Below, piece after piece: positions 28,061 to 38,140 of a stretch of 64,000 nucleotides of DNA. The position numbers and the translations under genes were made by a program. Location: assembly GCF_000952685.1 (NCBI RefSeq), contig NZ_JYHV01000037.1, positions 558,001 through 622,000 on the forward strand. Reading direction: 5' to 3'. The stretch comes from Stutzerimonas stutzeri (GTDB taxonomy: Bacteria > Pseudomonadota > Gammaproteobacteria > Pseudomonadales > Pseudomonadaceae). Position 1 is the stretch's first letter. Every line of letters begins with the position of its first letter. Below the pieces are notes generated by a model that was not told where the DNA came from, did not search any database, and worked only from the letters and a program-made list of their open reading frames with translations.

Positions 28061-31000
28061 ATGGATAGCCGAGCAGAAATTGTGAACCTGGAGAACCTAG
28101 ACAACACGGGGAGCGGGGCCGACCGACTGGCCACGCTGGGCCGTTACCGTATTATCGGCAGTCCGTCAGAAGCAGCGTTCGACGATCTGGCGCTGCTCGC
28201 GGTGGAGCTGTGCGGCTGCTCCAGCGCGGCCATCGTACTCATCGACGGTGAACGTCAGTGGCTGAAAAGCTTCATCAGCAACGAGGACAACCCCCACGAG
28301 CCGAGCCGGACGCTATGTGCCCGCGCAGTCGGCCGTTCACAGCCATTGGTGATCCCCAGTCTCGCCGATGAGCCGCTCGCCGAAGGCCTCTCCGGCTTCT
28401 TCGCCGCCGTGCCACTGGAAAGCCCGCAAGGCCTGTCGCTCGGCGCGCTGTGCGTGATGCACAGCCAACCGCAGCAGCTGTCGGAGCGGCAACTGGCGTA
28501 CCTGCAAACCTTGGCCCGTCAGGTGATGGCGCTGCTGGAGCCGCGCCATGCCCTCTCAACAAGCGAGAACGACCCGCGAGACGAGGGCTCGCCGGGTTAC
28601 GCGGCCTCGGTACGCGAGGCTGAGAAACGCTACCGCGCACTGGTCGATCTCAGTCCCCAGGTGATCTGGCAGTGCGATGCCAGCGGCTCGCTGATTTTCT
28701 GCAACCGCTATTGGTGCGACTTCACCGGGCTATCGACCGAAGAGTCGGCTGGCTGGGGCTGGCTCAGCGCCGTCGCGTCGGACCACCGGGAAGCAGTGCT
28801 GCAGCAGTGGAGCTCAGCGTTGAAAAGCGGCAAGTCGGGCAGCTTCGAAGTGCCCCTGCTCGCTGCTGACGGTTGCCCGCGCTGGTTCCAGGGCTCCGGC
28901 GCGCCAGTCTACGACCAGGACGGTCGCCTGTTGCATTGGGTGCTGGTGGCCCAAGACATACACGAACGGCGCCGCGCCGAGACCGAGCGGCTGGAAAGCG
29001 AGGCGTTTACTCGCAGCCTGCTGGACTCGGCCAGCGAGGGCTTCTATTCCGTCGATACCCGCGGCTTCGTCACCCTGTGCAACGAGGCCTTCGTCAGGTT
29101 GCTCGGCTTCGCCAGCAAGGATCAGGTGCTTGGCCAGCAGCTGCATCAGGTGATCCACCACAGCCACCCGGACGGTTTGCCCTACGCCGTCGAAGATTGC
29201 CCCATCCAGCGTACCGCCAGTACCGGCGAGCCTGCGCATGTCGAATATGAACTGTTCTTCCGACAGGACGGCAGCAGCCTGCCGGTGGAGTACCGGGTCG
29301 CACCGCTCTACCGCGACGGGATCCTGCAAGGCGCCATCTGCACCTTCACCGACATCAGCGAGCGTGCACGCGGCGAGGCGCAGCAGGCTTATCTGCTGGA
29401 CCTCAGCGACCACCTTCAGGACACCGATGGCCGTATCGAGCTGACCGACATCATGGCCGAGCAACTGGCTCCACTGATGTCGGTGGAGTGCATCGCCAGT
29501 GGTCATCTCGACGAGCACGGCGGCCTGGTCATCGACCACTACTGGCCGCCGGACACCAGCAATCGCGCCGAGCCGTATCCGCTTGGCGACTGCGCAAACA
29601 TTCTGCGGCTGAGATTATCGCAGGGCCTTATCGTGCCGTTCGAAGACCTGCTGGACGAAGCCGGCTGCCGCGACAAGTGCGACGCCCTGCATGAACATCT
29701 CGGCTACCGCAGCCTGTTGCTGGCACCATTGTTGGGATTGCCCGCCAATTGCGCCTTCCTGCTGTTCGCCAGTCGCCAACCCAGACCCTGGAGCCAGGCC
29801 GACATTTCGCTGGTGCGCGAAGTGGCCGAGCGCGTCCGTGCGGCGGCCGATCGTACGAGGGCGCGCAAAGCCTTGCTCGAGGCCGAGCAGCGGGTCAGCC
29901 TGGCCAACGAGATCGCCTCGATCGGTGTCTGGGAGTACGACTTCGAGCGCAACACGTTGCATTGGGATGCGCAGCTCAAGGCGCTCGCCGGGATCGCCCC
30001 GCATGAGCCGGCACTGTCGGTCGACGAGTTCCTCGCACGGGTCCATGCCGACGATCGGCGCGTCCTGCTCGATGCCTTCCGCAGCGCCCTGGAAGGCGTC
30101 GGGGACGGCGAGTTGAACCTCGACTACCGCGTCTATGACGAGGCCAGCGATCGATTCCGCTGGCTGACCAACCGCGGCCGTCGGCTGTTCGATGCCGACG
30201 GCAGGATTCGCCTGCTCGGTACCGCCCGGGAAATCACCGACGAACGCAACGCAGAATTGAAGTTGCTGCGCATGAACGCCTTGCTCGAGGAACAGATACA
30301 GGAGCGTCAGATAACCGGGCAGCGGCAATCGGTGCTGATGGAGCTGGGCGACCTGCTACGCGGACAGCCAGACAGCGCCACTATCGTCGCGGCGGCTGTA
30401 CGCGCCTTGGGTATGACCCTCAACGTAACCCGCGCCGCCTTCCTGAGTGTCGATCCCGGCGGTCAGTACGCCACCGTCGAACGTTACTGGAGCGACGGTG
30501 CGTTGGGCGACTATAGCGAGCATATGTGCTTCGCTGACTACGGTGACTTCATCTATGACCTGCAGAATGACGAGCTGGTGGTTGTGGATGACGTCCTGCA
30601 CGACACCCGCACCGCCGCGCAGGCCGCAAGCCTGAGGCTGCGACGCATACAAAGTCTGGTCTGCGTGCCGCTGCACGAACAGGGGCGCCTGAGCGCCGCG
30701 TTGATCTTGTTGCAGGACCGTCCGCGCCAGTGGGCCGAAGACGACATTTCCTTTATCCGCGAAGTCGCCGACCGCGCCTGGACCGCCGACGAGCGGATGC
30801 GCGCCGAACGCGCCTTGCGCGCCAGTGAGGAGCAGTTCCGCACCCTCGCCGACAACATGAGCCAGTTCGCCTGGATGGCGGACCCGGCAGGACGCATCTA
30901 CTGGTACAACAAGCGCTGGTACGACTACACCGGCACCACCCTGGAAGCCATGCGCGCGCTGGGCTGGCGGTCGGTGCATCACCCCGATCACCACGTACGC

Positions 31001-32455
31001 GTCAGCGCCTCGATGAAGCGCGCCGTCGCCATTGGCTCGATTTGGGAGGAAACCTTCCCGATGCGGGGCAAGGACGGTCAGTACCGCTGGTTTCTCGCAC
31101 GTGCCGTGCCCATTCGCGACGACTTCGGTCAGGTCACGCACTGGTTCGGCACCAATACCGACATCACCGCACAGGTGGCGGCCGAAGAAGCGCTGCGCGA
31201 GCTCAACGACAACCTCGAACGGCGCGTTGCCGAGCGCACCCGCGAGCTGGCGGAGATCAACCACCTGCTGCACTTGGAAATGGGCGAGCGCGCGCGCGCC
31301 GAGGAAACCCTGCGCCACGCGCAGAAGATGGAAGCCATCGGCCAGCTCACCGGCGGCCTCGCTCACGACTTCAATAACATGCTGACGGGTGTGCTGGGCG
31401 CGCTGGACCTAATCCAGCGCCGGGTCGCCAGCGGACGGCTGACCGACCTCAACCGCTATGTCGATGCGGCGACCAGTTCGGCCAACCGAGCCGCGGCCCT
31501 GACCCACCGTTTGCTGGCATTCGCCCGTCGCCAGTCACTCGATCCGCAACCGGTGGACGTCAACCAGCTGGTGCGGTCGATGGAGGACATGCTGCGCCGA
31601 ACCATGGCCGAACACATCCAGTTCGACACCCATCTGCAGTCGGACCCCTGGCAGGCCTACACCGATGCGCACCAACTGGAAAACGCCCTGCTCAACCTGG
31701 TAATCAATGCCCGCGACGCCATGGGCGACGGCGGCAGGCTGGTCATTCAAACCGGCTGCGTACAGATCAGCAGTGCGCAACCCGACGGTCCCGAACCCGG
31801 CGACTACGTCACCCTCAGTGTGGCCGACAATGGTTGCGGCATGCCGGCTGACGTGGTTGCCAAGGCCTTCGATCCGTTCTTCACCACCAAGCCCATCGGC
31901 CAGGGTACTGGCCTCGGTTTGTCGATGGTCTATGGCTTCGTCAAGCAGACCGGCGGCCATGTACGCATCGACAGCACGCCCGGTCAGGGCACGCTGATCA
32001 CCCTGTTCCTGCCGCGCAATCGAATCCATACGCAACAGCAGGAGGACCTTCGCAGTACGCCCATGGCGATCCAGGGCGCCCGGACCAATGAAACGGTGCT
32101 GGTTGTGGAAGACGAAGCCGCCGTGCGCATGCTGGTGGTCGAGGTGCTTCAGGAACTGGGCTACAAGGTTCTCGAGGCCGTGGACGGCGCCAGCGCGCTG
32201 CCCCATCTACAGAGCGATCAGCGCATCGATCTGCTGGTCAGCGATTTCGGCCTGCCGGGTCTCAACGGTCGACAATTGGCTGAAGTCGCCCGCCAGCACC
32301 GGCCGGATCTACGCGTGTTGTTCATCACCGGCTACGCACCGAACGCCGAGGTTCGCGGAGAGTTCCTCGCACCCGGCATGGACATGCTGGCCAAACCCTT
32401 CAGCATCGACATGCTCGGGGCCAAGGTTCGTCAGTTGATCGAACGCAGCGGATAG
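28061..32455 (+). CDS. Multi-PAS/GAF hybrid sensor histidine kinase with C-terminal receiver
   Basis: 1464 residues, no transmembrane segment seen, so probably cytoplasmic. Order by eye: GAF (about 25-165), PAS (about 190-310), PAS (about 320-445), GAF-like (about 450-605), PAS (about 610-740), GAF (about 760-915), PAS (about 920-1045), coiled coil, HisKA with phospho-acceptor His1102 in GLAHDFNNM, HATPase_c ([28 protein letters not shown]) and a receiver domain with Asp1395 ([10 protein letters not shown]). Signal and output are unknown; no response regulator gene is adjacent. It starts about 200 bases after ldtD; this gap holds nothing recognisable. Confidence 0.93.
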   Translation: MDSRAEIVNLENLDNTGSGADRLATLGRYRIIGSPSEAAFDDLALLAVELCGCSSAAIVLIDGERQWLKSFISNEDNPHEPSRTLCARAVGRSQPLVIPSLADEPLAEGLSGFFAAVPLESPQGLSLGALCVMHSQPQQLSERQLAYLQTLARQVMALLEPRHALSTSENDPRDEGSPGYAASVREAEKRYRALVDLSPQVIWQCDASGSLIFCNRYWCDFTGLSTEESAGWGWLSAVASDHREAVLQQWSSALKSGKSGSFEVPLLAADGCPRWFQGSGAPVYDQDGRLLHWVLVAQDIHERRRAETERLESEAFTRSLLDSASEGFYSVDTRGFVTLCNEAFVRLLGFASKDQVLGQQLHQVIHHSHPDGLPYAVEDCPIQRTASTGEPAHVEYELFFRQDGSSLPVEYRVAPLYRDGILQGAICTFTDISERARGEAQQAYLLDLSDHLQDTDGRIELTDIMAEQLAPLMSVECIASGHLDEHGGLVIDHYWPPDTSNRAEPYPLGDCANILRLRLSQGLIVPFEDLLDEAGCRDKCDALHEHLGYRSLLLAPLLGLPANCAFLLFASRQPRPWSQADISLVREVAERVRAAADRTRARKALLEAEQRVSLANEIASIGVWEYDFERNTLHWDAQLKALAGIAPHEPALSVDEFLARVHADDRRVLLDAFRSALEGVGDGELNLDYRVYDEASDRFRWLTNRGRRLFDADGRIRLLGTAREITDERNAELKLLRMNALLEEQIQERQITGQRQSVLMELGDLLRGQPDSATIVAAAVRALGMTLNVTRAAFLSVDPGGQYATVERYWSDGALGDYSEHMCFADYGDFIYDLQNDELVVVDDVLHDTRTAAQAASLRLRRIQSLVCVPLHEQGRLSAALILLQDRPRQWAEDDISFIREVADRAWTADERMRAERALRASEEQFRTLADNMSQFAWMADPAGRIYWYNKRWYDYTGTTLEAMRALGWRSVHHPDHHVRVSASMKRAVAIGSIWEETFPMRGKDGQYRWFLARAVPIRDDFGQVTHWFGTNTDITAQVAAEEALRELNDNLERRVAERTRELAEINHLLHLEMGERARAEETLRHAQKMEAIGQLTGGLAHDFNNMLTGVLGALDLIQRRVASGRLTDLNRYVDAATSSANRAAALTHRLLAFARRQSLDPQPVDVNQLVRSMEDMLRRTMAEHIQFDTHLQSDPWQAYTDAHQLENALLNLVINARDAMGDGGRLVIQTGCVQISSAQPDGPEPGDYVTLSVADNGCGMPADVVAKAFDPFFTTKPIGQGTGLGLSMVYGFVKQTGGHVRIDSTPGQGTLITLFLPRNRIHTQQQEDLRSTPMAIQGARTNETVLVVEDEAAVRMLVVEVLQELGYKVLEAVDGASALPHLQSDQRIDLLVSDFGLPGLNGRQLAEVARQHRPDLRVLFITGYAPNAEVRGEFLAPGMDMLAKPFSIDMLGAKVRQLIERSG

Positions 32456-32521
32456 TCGCAGCAAGGAACTCTGCCGACCGCTGCGTACTCTCTAGAAAAG
32501 GATCAAGCGGAGGCATCAATC

Positions 32522-32830
32522 ATGCGCAGAACAATACTGGCGGCAATCACCCTGAGCTGTATTCCCTTTGGCGCGGCGATGGCGGACGGCGATTTCGTCC
32601 GGCAGGTCCTGTCCTCGGGCGCGACCACCGCCTCCACCTATATGACCTTCAAGGATGACAAGCGAGTCGCTGCCGCCCGGGAGGACGCCGGTAGCTTCGT
32701 CGCCAGCGATGGCGCCATTCGAGGCCCCTATCTCGAAGCGATGCTGATGAAGCTACGCAGCGAGCAGCCACAGTTGCAGGCCAGTGACATGCAGCTGGCC
32801 AACGCCATTCTCGCCGCCGAACAGCAGTAG
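32522..32830 (+). CDS. DUF2388 (TIGR02448) small secreted protein
   Basis: 102-residue protein with a signal peptide (MRRTILAAITLSCIPFGAAMA) and a DUF2388-like mature part, recognised by AAREDAGSFVASDGAIRGPYLEAMLMKLR. The family is found mainly in pseudomonads, often as several paralogues; function unknown. GGAGG lies at 32509-32513, about 8 bases before the ATG. Confidence 0.8.
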   Translation: MRRTILAAITLSCIPFGAAMADGDFVRQVLSSGATTASTYMTFKDDKRVAAAREDAGSFVASDGAIRGPYLEAMLMKLRSEQPQLQASDMQLANAILAAEQQ

Positions 32831-32918
32831 GTCACGAAGCAGGCCGACCGGTACGAGGTCGGCCTATTGCTCCGTGTGCAGCCACGTGGCGGTATCCGTT
32901 CCACTCGCAGGAGGAGAC

Positions 32919-33344
32919 ATGAAAAAAACCGCATCCGCCGTCTGGCAAGGTGATTTGAAAAGCGGCAAAGGCACCATCAGCACCCAGAGCGGCGCGCTGA
33001 AAGACAATCCCTACGGCTTCAATACCCGCTTTGAAGAAGCACCCGGCACCAATCCCGAGGAGCTGATCGGTGCCGCCCATGCGGGCTGTTTCTCCATGGC
33101 ATTATCGATGATGCTCGGGCAGGCCGGACTTACGGCCGAGCGCATCGAGACCTCGGCGGAAGTTACCTTGGACAAGGTCGGCGAGGGTTTCTCGATCACT
33201 GCCATCGCCTTGACCCTCAAGGCTAAGGTTCCAGGGGCTGACGAAAACCAATTCCAGCAGATCGCCAATCAGGCGAAGGAAGGCTGCCCGGTCTCCAAGG
33301 TCCTCAACGCGCAGATCAGCCTGAACGCCACCCTGGAGAGCTGA
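32919..33344 (+). CDS. OsmC/Ohr-family peroxiredoxin-like protein
   Basis: 141-residue OsmC-type protein. The two reactive cysteines appear in AHAGCFSMALS and EGCPVSKVLNA, the arrangement used to reduce organic hydroperoxides. It resembles the OsmC branch (MKKTASAVWQGDLKSGKGTIST, YGFNTRFE) more than Ohr. The start at 32919 follows GGAGGAG at 32910-32916. A bidirectional terminator follows directly. Confidence 0.92.
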   Translation: MKKTASAVWQGDLKSGKGTISTQSGALKDNPYGFNTRFEEAPGTNPEELIGAAHAGCFSMALSMMLGQAGLTAERIETSAEVTLDKVGEGFSITAIALTLKAKVPGADENQFQQIANQAKEGCPVSKVLNAQISLNATLES

Positions 33345-33363
33345 TTCGGAAGGCAAAAAAAAA

Positions 33364-33383
33364 CGCCGCCCAACTGGGCGGCG
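33364..33383. terminator. Bidirectional rho-independent terminator between osmC-like and TRAP dctP-like genes
   Basis: Stem CGCCGCCC (33364-33371) with GGGCGGCG (33376-33383) and loop AACT. An uninterrupted A-tract on the left provides the U-tract for the - strand gene, and CTTTCGTTT follows on the right for the + strand gene. Confidence 0.88.
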
Positions 33384-33409
33384 CTTTCGTTTCGGACGAC
33401 TTGCGACGA

Positions 33410-34513
33410 TCAGCCGCGAATGTTGTAGATGTCCTTTTCGTTCAGCTCGGCGTATTCGTACAGACGCTTGAGATAGGCGCTCTGCTGATCCCAGACTTTC
33501 TTCGCAACCGGGTCGGCCGCGGCAGAAGCGTCGACCACTTCGGCCGCGACTTCCTTCAGGCGCGCCAGCACGTCGTCGGGCAGACGACGTACTTCGACGC
33601 CCTGCTCGCGCAGTTGCTCCAGTGCTTCCATGTTCTTGGCGTTGTAGTCGTCGAGCATGTCGCCGTTGACCGCACGGGCAGCGGCACGAACGATGGCCTT
33701 GAGGTCGTCCGGCAGGGTGTCCCAGGCCTTCAGGTTGACGTCCAGCTCGAAGGTCACGTTCGGCTCCTGCCAGCCCGGGGTGTAGTAGTACTTCGATGCC
33801 TTGTGCAGGCCCAAGGCGAGGTCGTTGTACGGGCCGATCCACTCAGTGGCGTCGATGGCACCGGTCTGCAGCGCGGTGAAGATCTCACCGGCCGGCATGT
33901 TGACCACGGTCCCGCCCATCTTGGTCAGCACTTCGCCGCCCAGGCCCGGGGTACGCATCTTGAGCCCGTTGAAATCGTTGACCGAATTGATTTCTTTGTT
34001 GAACCAGCCCGCGGTCTGTACGCCAGTGGCGCCGCAAGCCATTGGCAGTACGCCGTAAGGCTTGTACACCTCCTCCCACAGCTCCATGCCGCCGCCGCGG
34101 TGCAACCAGGCGTTCATTTCCTGAGCGTTGGGCCCGAACGGCAAAGCGCAGAAAAATTGCGCGGCCGGGACCTTACCCTTCCAGTAGTAAGGAGCGCCAT
34201 GGCCCATTTCGGCGGTGCCGCGCGAGACGGCGTCGAAGACTTCCAGCGCTGGCACCAGCTCGCCAGCGGCATACACCTTGACCGTCAGGCGCCCGTCGCT
34301 CATTTCATTGACCAGCTTGGCGAAGTTCTCCGCACCGACGCCCACGCCAGGGAAATTCTTCGGCCAGGAAGTAACCATCTTCCAATTGAATTTCTCGGTG
34401 CTTGCACTGCCTTCGGTTTTGGCTGCGGTTTTCTCGGTTTCCTTGTTGCAACCCGCCAGCGCGGTTGCAGCCAGGCCGACACCAGCGGCGGCCAGAATTT
34501 GACGACGTTTCAT
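33410..34513 (-). CDS. TRAP transporter substrate-binding protein (DctP family, TakP-like)
   Basis: 367-residue periplasmic receptor. The N-terminus MKRRQILAAAGVGLAATALAGC carries a twin-arginine-like RR start and a lipobox LAGC, so it may be a Tat-exported lipoprotein. The mature part has DctP features: KMVTSWPKNFPGVG, AGELVPALEVFDAVSRG, LKMRTPGLGGEV and GAIDATEWIGPYND. This subgroup includes the 2-oxo-acid receptor TakP; the actual ligand is not certain. AAGGAG precedes the ATG. The membrane subunit genes lie divergently. Confidence 0.9.
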   Translation of the reverse strand: MKRRQILAAAGVGLAATALAGCNKETEKTAAKTEGSASTEKFNWKMVTSWPKNFPGVGVGAENFAKLVNEMSDGRLTVKVYAAGELVPALEVFDAVSRGTAEMGHGAPYYWKGKVPAAQFFCALPFGPNAQEMNAWLHRGGGMELWEEVYKPYGVLPMACGATGVQTAGWFNKEINSVNDFNGLKMRTPGLGGEVLTKMGGTVVNMPAGEIFTALQTGAIDATEWIGPYNDLALGLHKASKYYYTPGWQEPNVTFELDVNLKAWDTLPDDLKAIVRAAARAVNGDMLDDYNAKNMEALEQLREQGVEVRRLPDDVLARLKEVAAEVVDASAAADPVAKKVWDQQSAYLKRLYEYAELNEKDIYNIRG

Positions 34514-34599
34514 GAGTCACTCCTTGTTGTTGTAATGCTGAAGATCGGAACCCCCGAACTCAGGTGGTTCTAGCTATCATATGGCTATCTCTCGCTCAA

Positions 34600-34636
34600 G
34601 CACCGCGACTACGTACAAGGACTACGTACGTAGTAC
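34600..34636. promoter_or_regulatory. Operator-like palindrome and direct repeat in the divergent TRAP promoter region
   Basis: GACTACGTAC occurs at 34607-34616 and again at 34620-34629, starts 13 bases apart. The second copy is part of a perfect 14-base palindrome ACTACGTACGTAGT (34621-34634). The site lies between the receptor and permease genes, about 75-105 bases before the dctQ-like start. It may bind a dimeric regulator; none is encoded nearby. Confidence 0.45.
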
Positions 34637-34709
34637 TGCCGGTTGCGGCTCCAGCGCGCAGCCGCCTAGAATCGCCGGCCTTCTGGGCCATAACAATAAA
34701 GGATCTGCC

Positions 34710-35255
34710 ATGTCGAAACACGCCCCTCCACTGCTCGGTCTCTCCAGGATGATCGACGCCGTGAACGCCCGCTTCGGACAGGCCTGCGCCTGGCTCACCC
34801 TATTCCTCGTCCTCGGCACCGCCGTGGTCGTGGTGTTGCGCTACGGTTTCGGCATCGGCGCAACCGCCTTGCAGGAAGCCGTCCTTTACGCACATGCATT
34901 GGTTTTCATGGGTGCCGCCGCCTGGGTTCTACAGCGCAACGGCCATGTCCGCGTCGACATCTTCTATCAGCGCTTCAACCCTCGCTACCAGGCCTTGGTC
35001 GAAGTGCTCGGCACCCTGCTGTTTCTTCTGCCGGTCTGCCTGTTTCTCGGCTGGGCCAGCTGGGATTACGTCAGCAACTCCTGGGCGACCCTCGAGGGCT
35101 CCAGCGAGTCAGGCGGCCTGAAGTTCGTCTTTCTGCAGAAAAGCATCATTCTCGTCCTGGTTGTCTCTCTGAGCCTGCAAGGCCTTTCCGAAATCATCAA
35201 GGCCGCGTACATCGTCGCCGGTCGCATGCCCGCATCGGAGGTGAAGCATGGCTGA
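34710..35255 (+). CDS. TRAP transporter small permease (DctQ family)
   Basis: 181-residue membrane protein with four helices, starting at ATG 34710 (MSKHAPPLLGLSRMID), with AAAGGA at 34698-34703. The DctQ pattern is visible: a first helix LTLFLVLGTAVVVVLRY, LQEAVLYAHALVFMGAAAWVLQRNGHVRVDIFY, and a final KSIILVLVVSLSLQGLSEI. It pairs with the large permease to drive sodium-coupled uptake of the ligand brought by the receptor. It overlaps the next gene by 8 bases. Confidence 0.9.
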   Translation: MSKHAPPLLGLSRMIDAVNARFGQACAWLTLFLVLGTAVVVVLRYGFGIGATALQEAVLYAHALVFMGAAAWVLQRNGHVRVDIFYQRFNPRYQALVEVLGTLLFLLPVCLFLGWASWDYVSNSWATLEGSSESGGLKFVFLQKSIILVLVVSLSLQGLSEIIKAAYIVAGRMPASEVKHG

Positions 35256-36624
35256 GATGATGGCGATACTGCTGTTCATCAGCATCTGCGCGGCCTTGAT
35301 GGCCGGCTACCCCGTGGCCTTCACCCTGGGCGGCGTCTCGCTGCTGTTTGCCGGCATCGGCATGCTCACCGGCACCTTCGATGGCGGCTACCTGAGCGCG
35401 CTGCCGAATCGCCTGTTCGGCATCATGAACAACCAGACGATGCTGGCAGTGCCATTATTCGTGTTCATGGGCGTGATGCTGGAAAAGAGCCGCGTGGCTG
35501 AGGACCTCCTCGAATCCATGTCGCGATTGTTCGGCACCCTGCGCGGCGGCCTGGCGATTTCCGTATGCGTAGTGGGCGCGCTGCTTGCGGCCAGCACCGG
35601 CATCGTCGGCGCCACGGTGGTGACCATGGGCCTGCTGGCATTGCCGACCATGTTGCGCCGTGGCTATGACCCGGCCATCTCCACCGGCACCCTGGCCGCT
35701 ACCGGCACTCTGGGCCAGATCATCCCCCCTTCGATCGTGTTGGTGCTGTTGGGCGACGTGATGTCCAGCGCCTATCAGCAAGCCCAGCTGAAGATGGGCA
35801 TCTTCTCGCCAAAGACCGTTTCGGTCGGTGACCTGTTTGTCGGCGCGCTTCTTCCCGGCCTGCTATTGGTCGGCCTGTACATTCTCTACATCATCGCCGT
35901 GGCGGTCTTTCAGCCGAAGAAGCTACCGGCGCTGCCACAAGAAGAGCTCGGCCCGATCGAGTGGGGCAAGCTGATCAATGCGCTGGTACCACCGCTGCTG
36001 CTGATCAGCGCCGTGCTCGGCTCGATCCTGGCCGGCTACGCGACGCCCACCGAGGCCGCTGCGCTGGGCGCACTGGGCGCGATGATCCTGGCCTTCTACA
36101 AGGGCAAGCTGAATTTTGGCCAGCTGCGCGACGTGGCCTACGGCACCACCGAGATCAGTGCCATGGTGTTCCTGATCCTGATCGGCGCCTCGCTGTTCTC
36201 CCTGGTTTTCCGCGGTTTCGGCGGCGAAGCGCTGATTGAGGACGTCTTCGCGCAGTTGCCAGGCGGCGTGCTCGGTGCGTTCTTCCTGGTGATGGTGGTG
36301 ATCTTCCTGCTGGGCTTCATCCTGGACTTCATCGAAATCACCTTCGTGGTGGTGCCGATCGTCGGCCCGGTGCTGCTGGCCATGGGTTTGGACCCGGTGT
36401 GGCTCGGGGTGATGATCGCACTTAACCTGCAGACCTCGTTCCTCACGCCGCCCTTCGGTTTCGCCCTCTTCTACCTGCGCGGCGTGACGCCGAAATCCGT
36501 GCCCACCAGCACAATCTACAAAGGCGTGCTGCCGTTCATCCTGATCCAGATTCTGCTGCTGGTGATCGCCTATCAGTTCCCTGGCCTGGTCACTTGGCTG
36601 CCCGAGCAGGTTTACGGCAAATAG
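35248..36624 (+). CDS. TRAP transporter large permease (DctM family)
   Basis: 458-residue polytopic protein with the DctM pattern: GYPVAFTLGGVSLLF, a first half with ASTGIVGATVVTMGLLALPTMLRRGYDPAISTGT and GQIIPPS, and a second half with EAAALGALGAMILAFYKGKL and LQTSFLTPPFGFALFYLRG. It forms the translocation channel with the DctQ subunit. Its length is slightly above the 425-450 typical of the family, as in the 2-oxo-acid/mannitol-like subgroup. Confidence 0.93.
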   Translation: MAEMMAILLFISICAALMAGYPVAFTLGGVSLLFAGIGMLTGTFDGGYLSALPNRLFGIMNNQTMLAVPLFVFMGVMLEKSRVAEDLLESMSRLFGTLRGGLAISVCVVGALLAASTGIVGATVVTMGLLALPTMLRRGYDPAISTGTLAATGTLGQIIPPSIVLVLLGDVMSSAYQQAQLKMGIFSPKTVSVGDLFVGALLPGLLLVGLYILYIIAVAVFQPKKLPALPQEELGPIEWGKLINALVPPLLLISAVLGSILAGYATPTEAAALGALGAMILAFYKGKLNFGQLRDVAYGTTEISAMVFLILIGASLFSLVFRGFGGEALIEDVFAQLPGGVLGAFFLVMVVIFLLGFILDFIEITFVVVPIVGPVLLAMGLDPVWLGVMIALNLQTSFLTPPFGFALFYLRGVTPKSVPTSTIYKGVLPFILIQILLLVIAYQFPGLVTWLPEQVYGK

Positions 36625-36717
36625 TCCCATGCAGACGCCCGGTTCGACGGGCGTCTGGCTTTTCGGCAACCGGTTTCGGCGCGATCATAGGGGCCGAGCC
36701 ACCATCGCCGAGCCCTC

Positions 36718-37950
36718 ATGCCCCCAGAATCAATCCGCCACGCACAACTGGCTGAGCGCTTTCAGCAGCTCGACACCTTTCTGCTGCGGCATCAGGCGTT
36801 ATGGCGACCGCGCCCGTTCACTCAGCGAAACCTGCTCTGGGAAGCGGACCACCCCGAGCTTGCCCGATGGCTGCGCAGCCGCTCGCTGGCAGAAGCCGAG
36901 GCGGCACACAACCATCCCGTCGACCTCATGGCGCCCACGCCATTTCCCCTACTGGCTGAACAAGCCACGGCCTTGAGCGTCATCGATGAGTTGCCCCGGT
37001 CACCACCCACCCGTGCTGATGCCCGGCAGGCTGTCGACGTGCCTGGGCGCAAATGGCTGCAAATCCGGGCATTCGACTCGGCGCTGGCGTTCGACGAAGC
37101 CCCGCGGCACTGGCTCGACTGGTGTGCAGGCAAGGGCCATCTCGGACGTCAACTGGCCGCTCGTGGCGGCACATTGACCTGCCTGGAATGGGATTCGGCG
37201 CTGGTCGCGGAGGGCAGCCGTCTCAGCGAGCGGCTTGGCATCGCCGCGACACATCACCAGCAGGACGTGATGGATGAAAGCGCTACCACGCAACTCAGCC
37301 CGACAGTGACGCCGGTGGCGTTGCACGCCTGCGGCGATCTGCATGTCCGCCTGATCGATCTGAGCATCGCGCAGCGCTGCCGCCGCCTGGCGATCGCGCC
37401 CTGCTGCTACAACCGCATCCAGGCCGCTCACTATCAACCCCTGTCGAAGCAGGCCGCACGCTCGAAGCTTCTGCTGTCCCGCGACGATCTCGGCCTGCCA
37501 CTCAGCGAAACGGTCACCGCTGGCGCGCGCGAAAGGCGACAACGCGATCAGTCCATGGCCTGGCGCTTGGGCTTCGACCTGCTCCAACGTGAGCTACGCG
37601 GCGAGGACGTCTACCTGCCGACACCTTCTCTACCGTGCAGCTGGCTGAAAAAGAGCTTCGAAACCTACTGCCGCGACCTGGCCACGATGAAGAAGCTGCC
37701 CGAACCGCCCCCGCGGGACTGGGCCGCCCTCGAACGAGGCGGCTGGCAGCGCCTTGCCGAAGTGCGCAATCTAGAGCTGTTGCGCGGCCTATTCCGTCGT
37801 CCGCTGGAGATCTGGCTGCTGCTCGACCGCGCCTTGCTGCTGGCCGAAAATGGCTACGCGGTAAGGCTGGGCACCTTCTGTCCAGCCGAACTGACCCCAC
37901 GCAATTTAATGCTGATCGCCGAACTCGACGACCACCGCGCAAACACATGA
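36718..37950 (+). CDS. SAM-dependent methyltransferase (Methyltransf_32-like)
   Basis: 410-residue soluble protein. SAM-site motif DWCAGKGHLGRQLA (about residues 138-151) is followed by TCLEWDSALVAEG, then ALHACGDLHVRLID and IAPCCYNR. The HACG/APCCYN pattern is shared with eukaryotic GSTCD and TRM13-like methyltransferases, which suggests a nucleic acid or tRNA target, but this is only an inference. It is followed by a tRNA gene. The ATG at 36718 has no strong Shine-Dalgarno. Confidence 0.8.
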   Translation: MPPESIRHAQLAERFQQLDTFLLRHQALWRPRPFTQRNLLWEADHPELARWLRSRSLAEAEAAHNHPVDLMAPTPFPLLAEQATALSVIDELPRSPPTRADARQAVDVPGRKWLQIRAFDSALAFDEAPRHWLDWCAGKGHLGRQLAARGGTLTCLEWDSALVAEGSRLSERLGIAATHHQQDVMDESATTQLSPTVTPVALHACGDLHVRLIDLSIAQRCRRLAIAPCCYNRIQAAHYQPLSKQAARSKLLLSRDDLGLPLSETVTAGARERRQRDQSMAWRLGFDLLQRELRGEDVYLPTPSLPCSWLKKSFETYCRDLATMKKLPEPPPRDWAALERGGWQRLAEVRNLELLRGLFRRPLEIWLLLDRALLLAENGYAVRLGTFCPAELTPRNLMLIAELDDHRANT

Positions 37951-37982
37951 AGGACGTCATGCAAACAACTGGCAACAAACAG

Positions 37983-38010
37983 TTTACTCGCCGCGAGCAA
38001 TGGCTATAAT
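37983..38010 (+). promoter_or_regulatory. Sigma-70 promoter of tRNA-Thr
   Basis: A -35-like TTTACT at 37983-37988, a 16-base spacer and a perfect -10 TATAAT at 38005-38010. The GC-rich stretch GGCGCCC that follows is typical of a stringently controlled stable-RNA discriminator. The tRNA begins 15 bases after the -10. Confidence 0.8.
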
Positions 38011-38025
38011 GGCGCCCATCTTTTA

Positions 38026-38101
<76 letters not shown>

Positions 38102-38110
38102 TACAAATCA

Positions 38111-38140
38111 AAGGGTTACGCGGAAGCGTAGCCCTTTTTT
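38111..38140 (+). terminator. Rho-independent terminator of tRNA-Thr
   Basis: An 11-base-pair stem AAGGGTTACGC (38111-38121) with GCGTAGCCCTT (38126-38136), GGAA tetraloop, one T-G pair, and a T-run continuing to 38140. It lies 9 bases after the tRNA. Confidence 0.9.
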
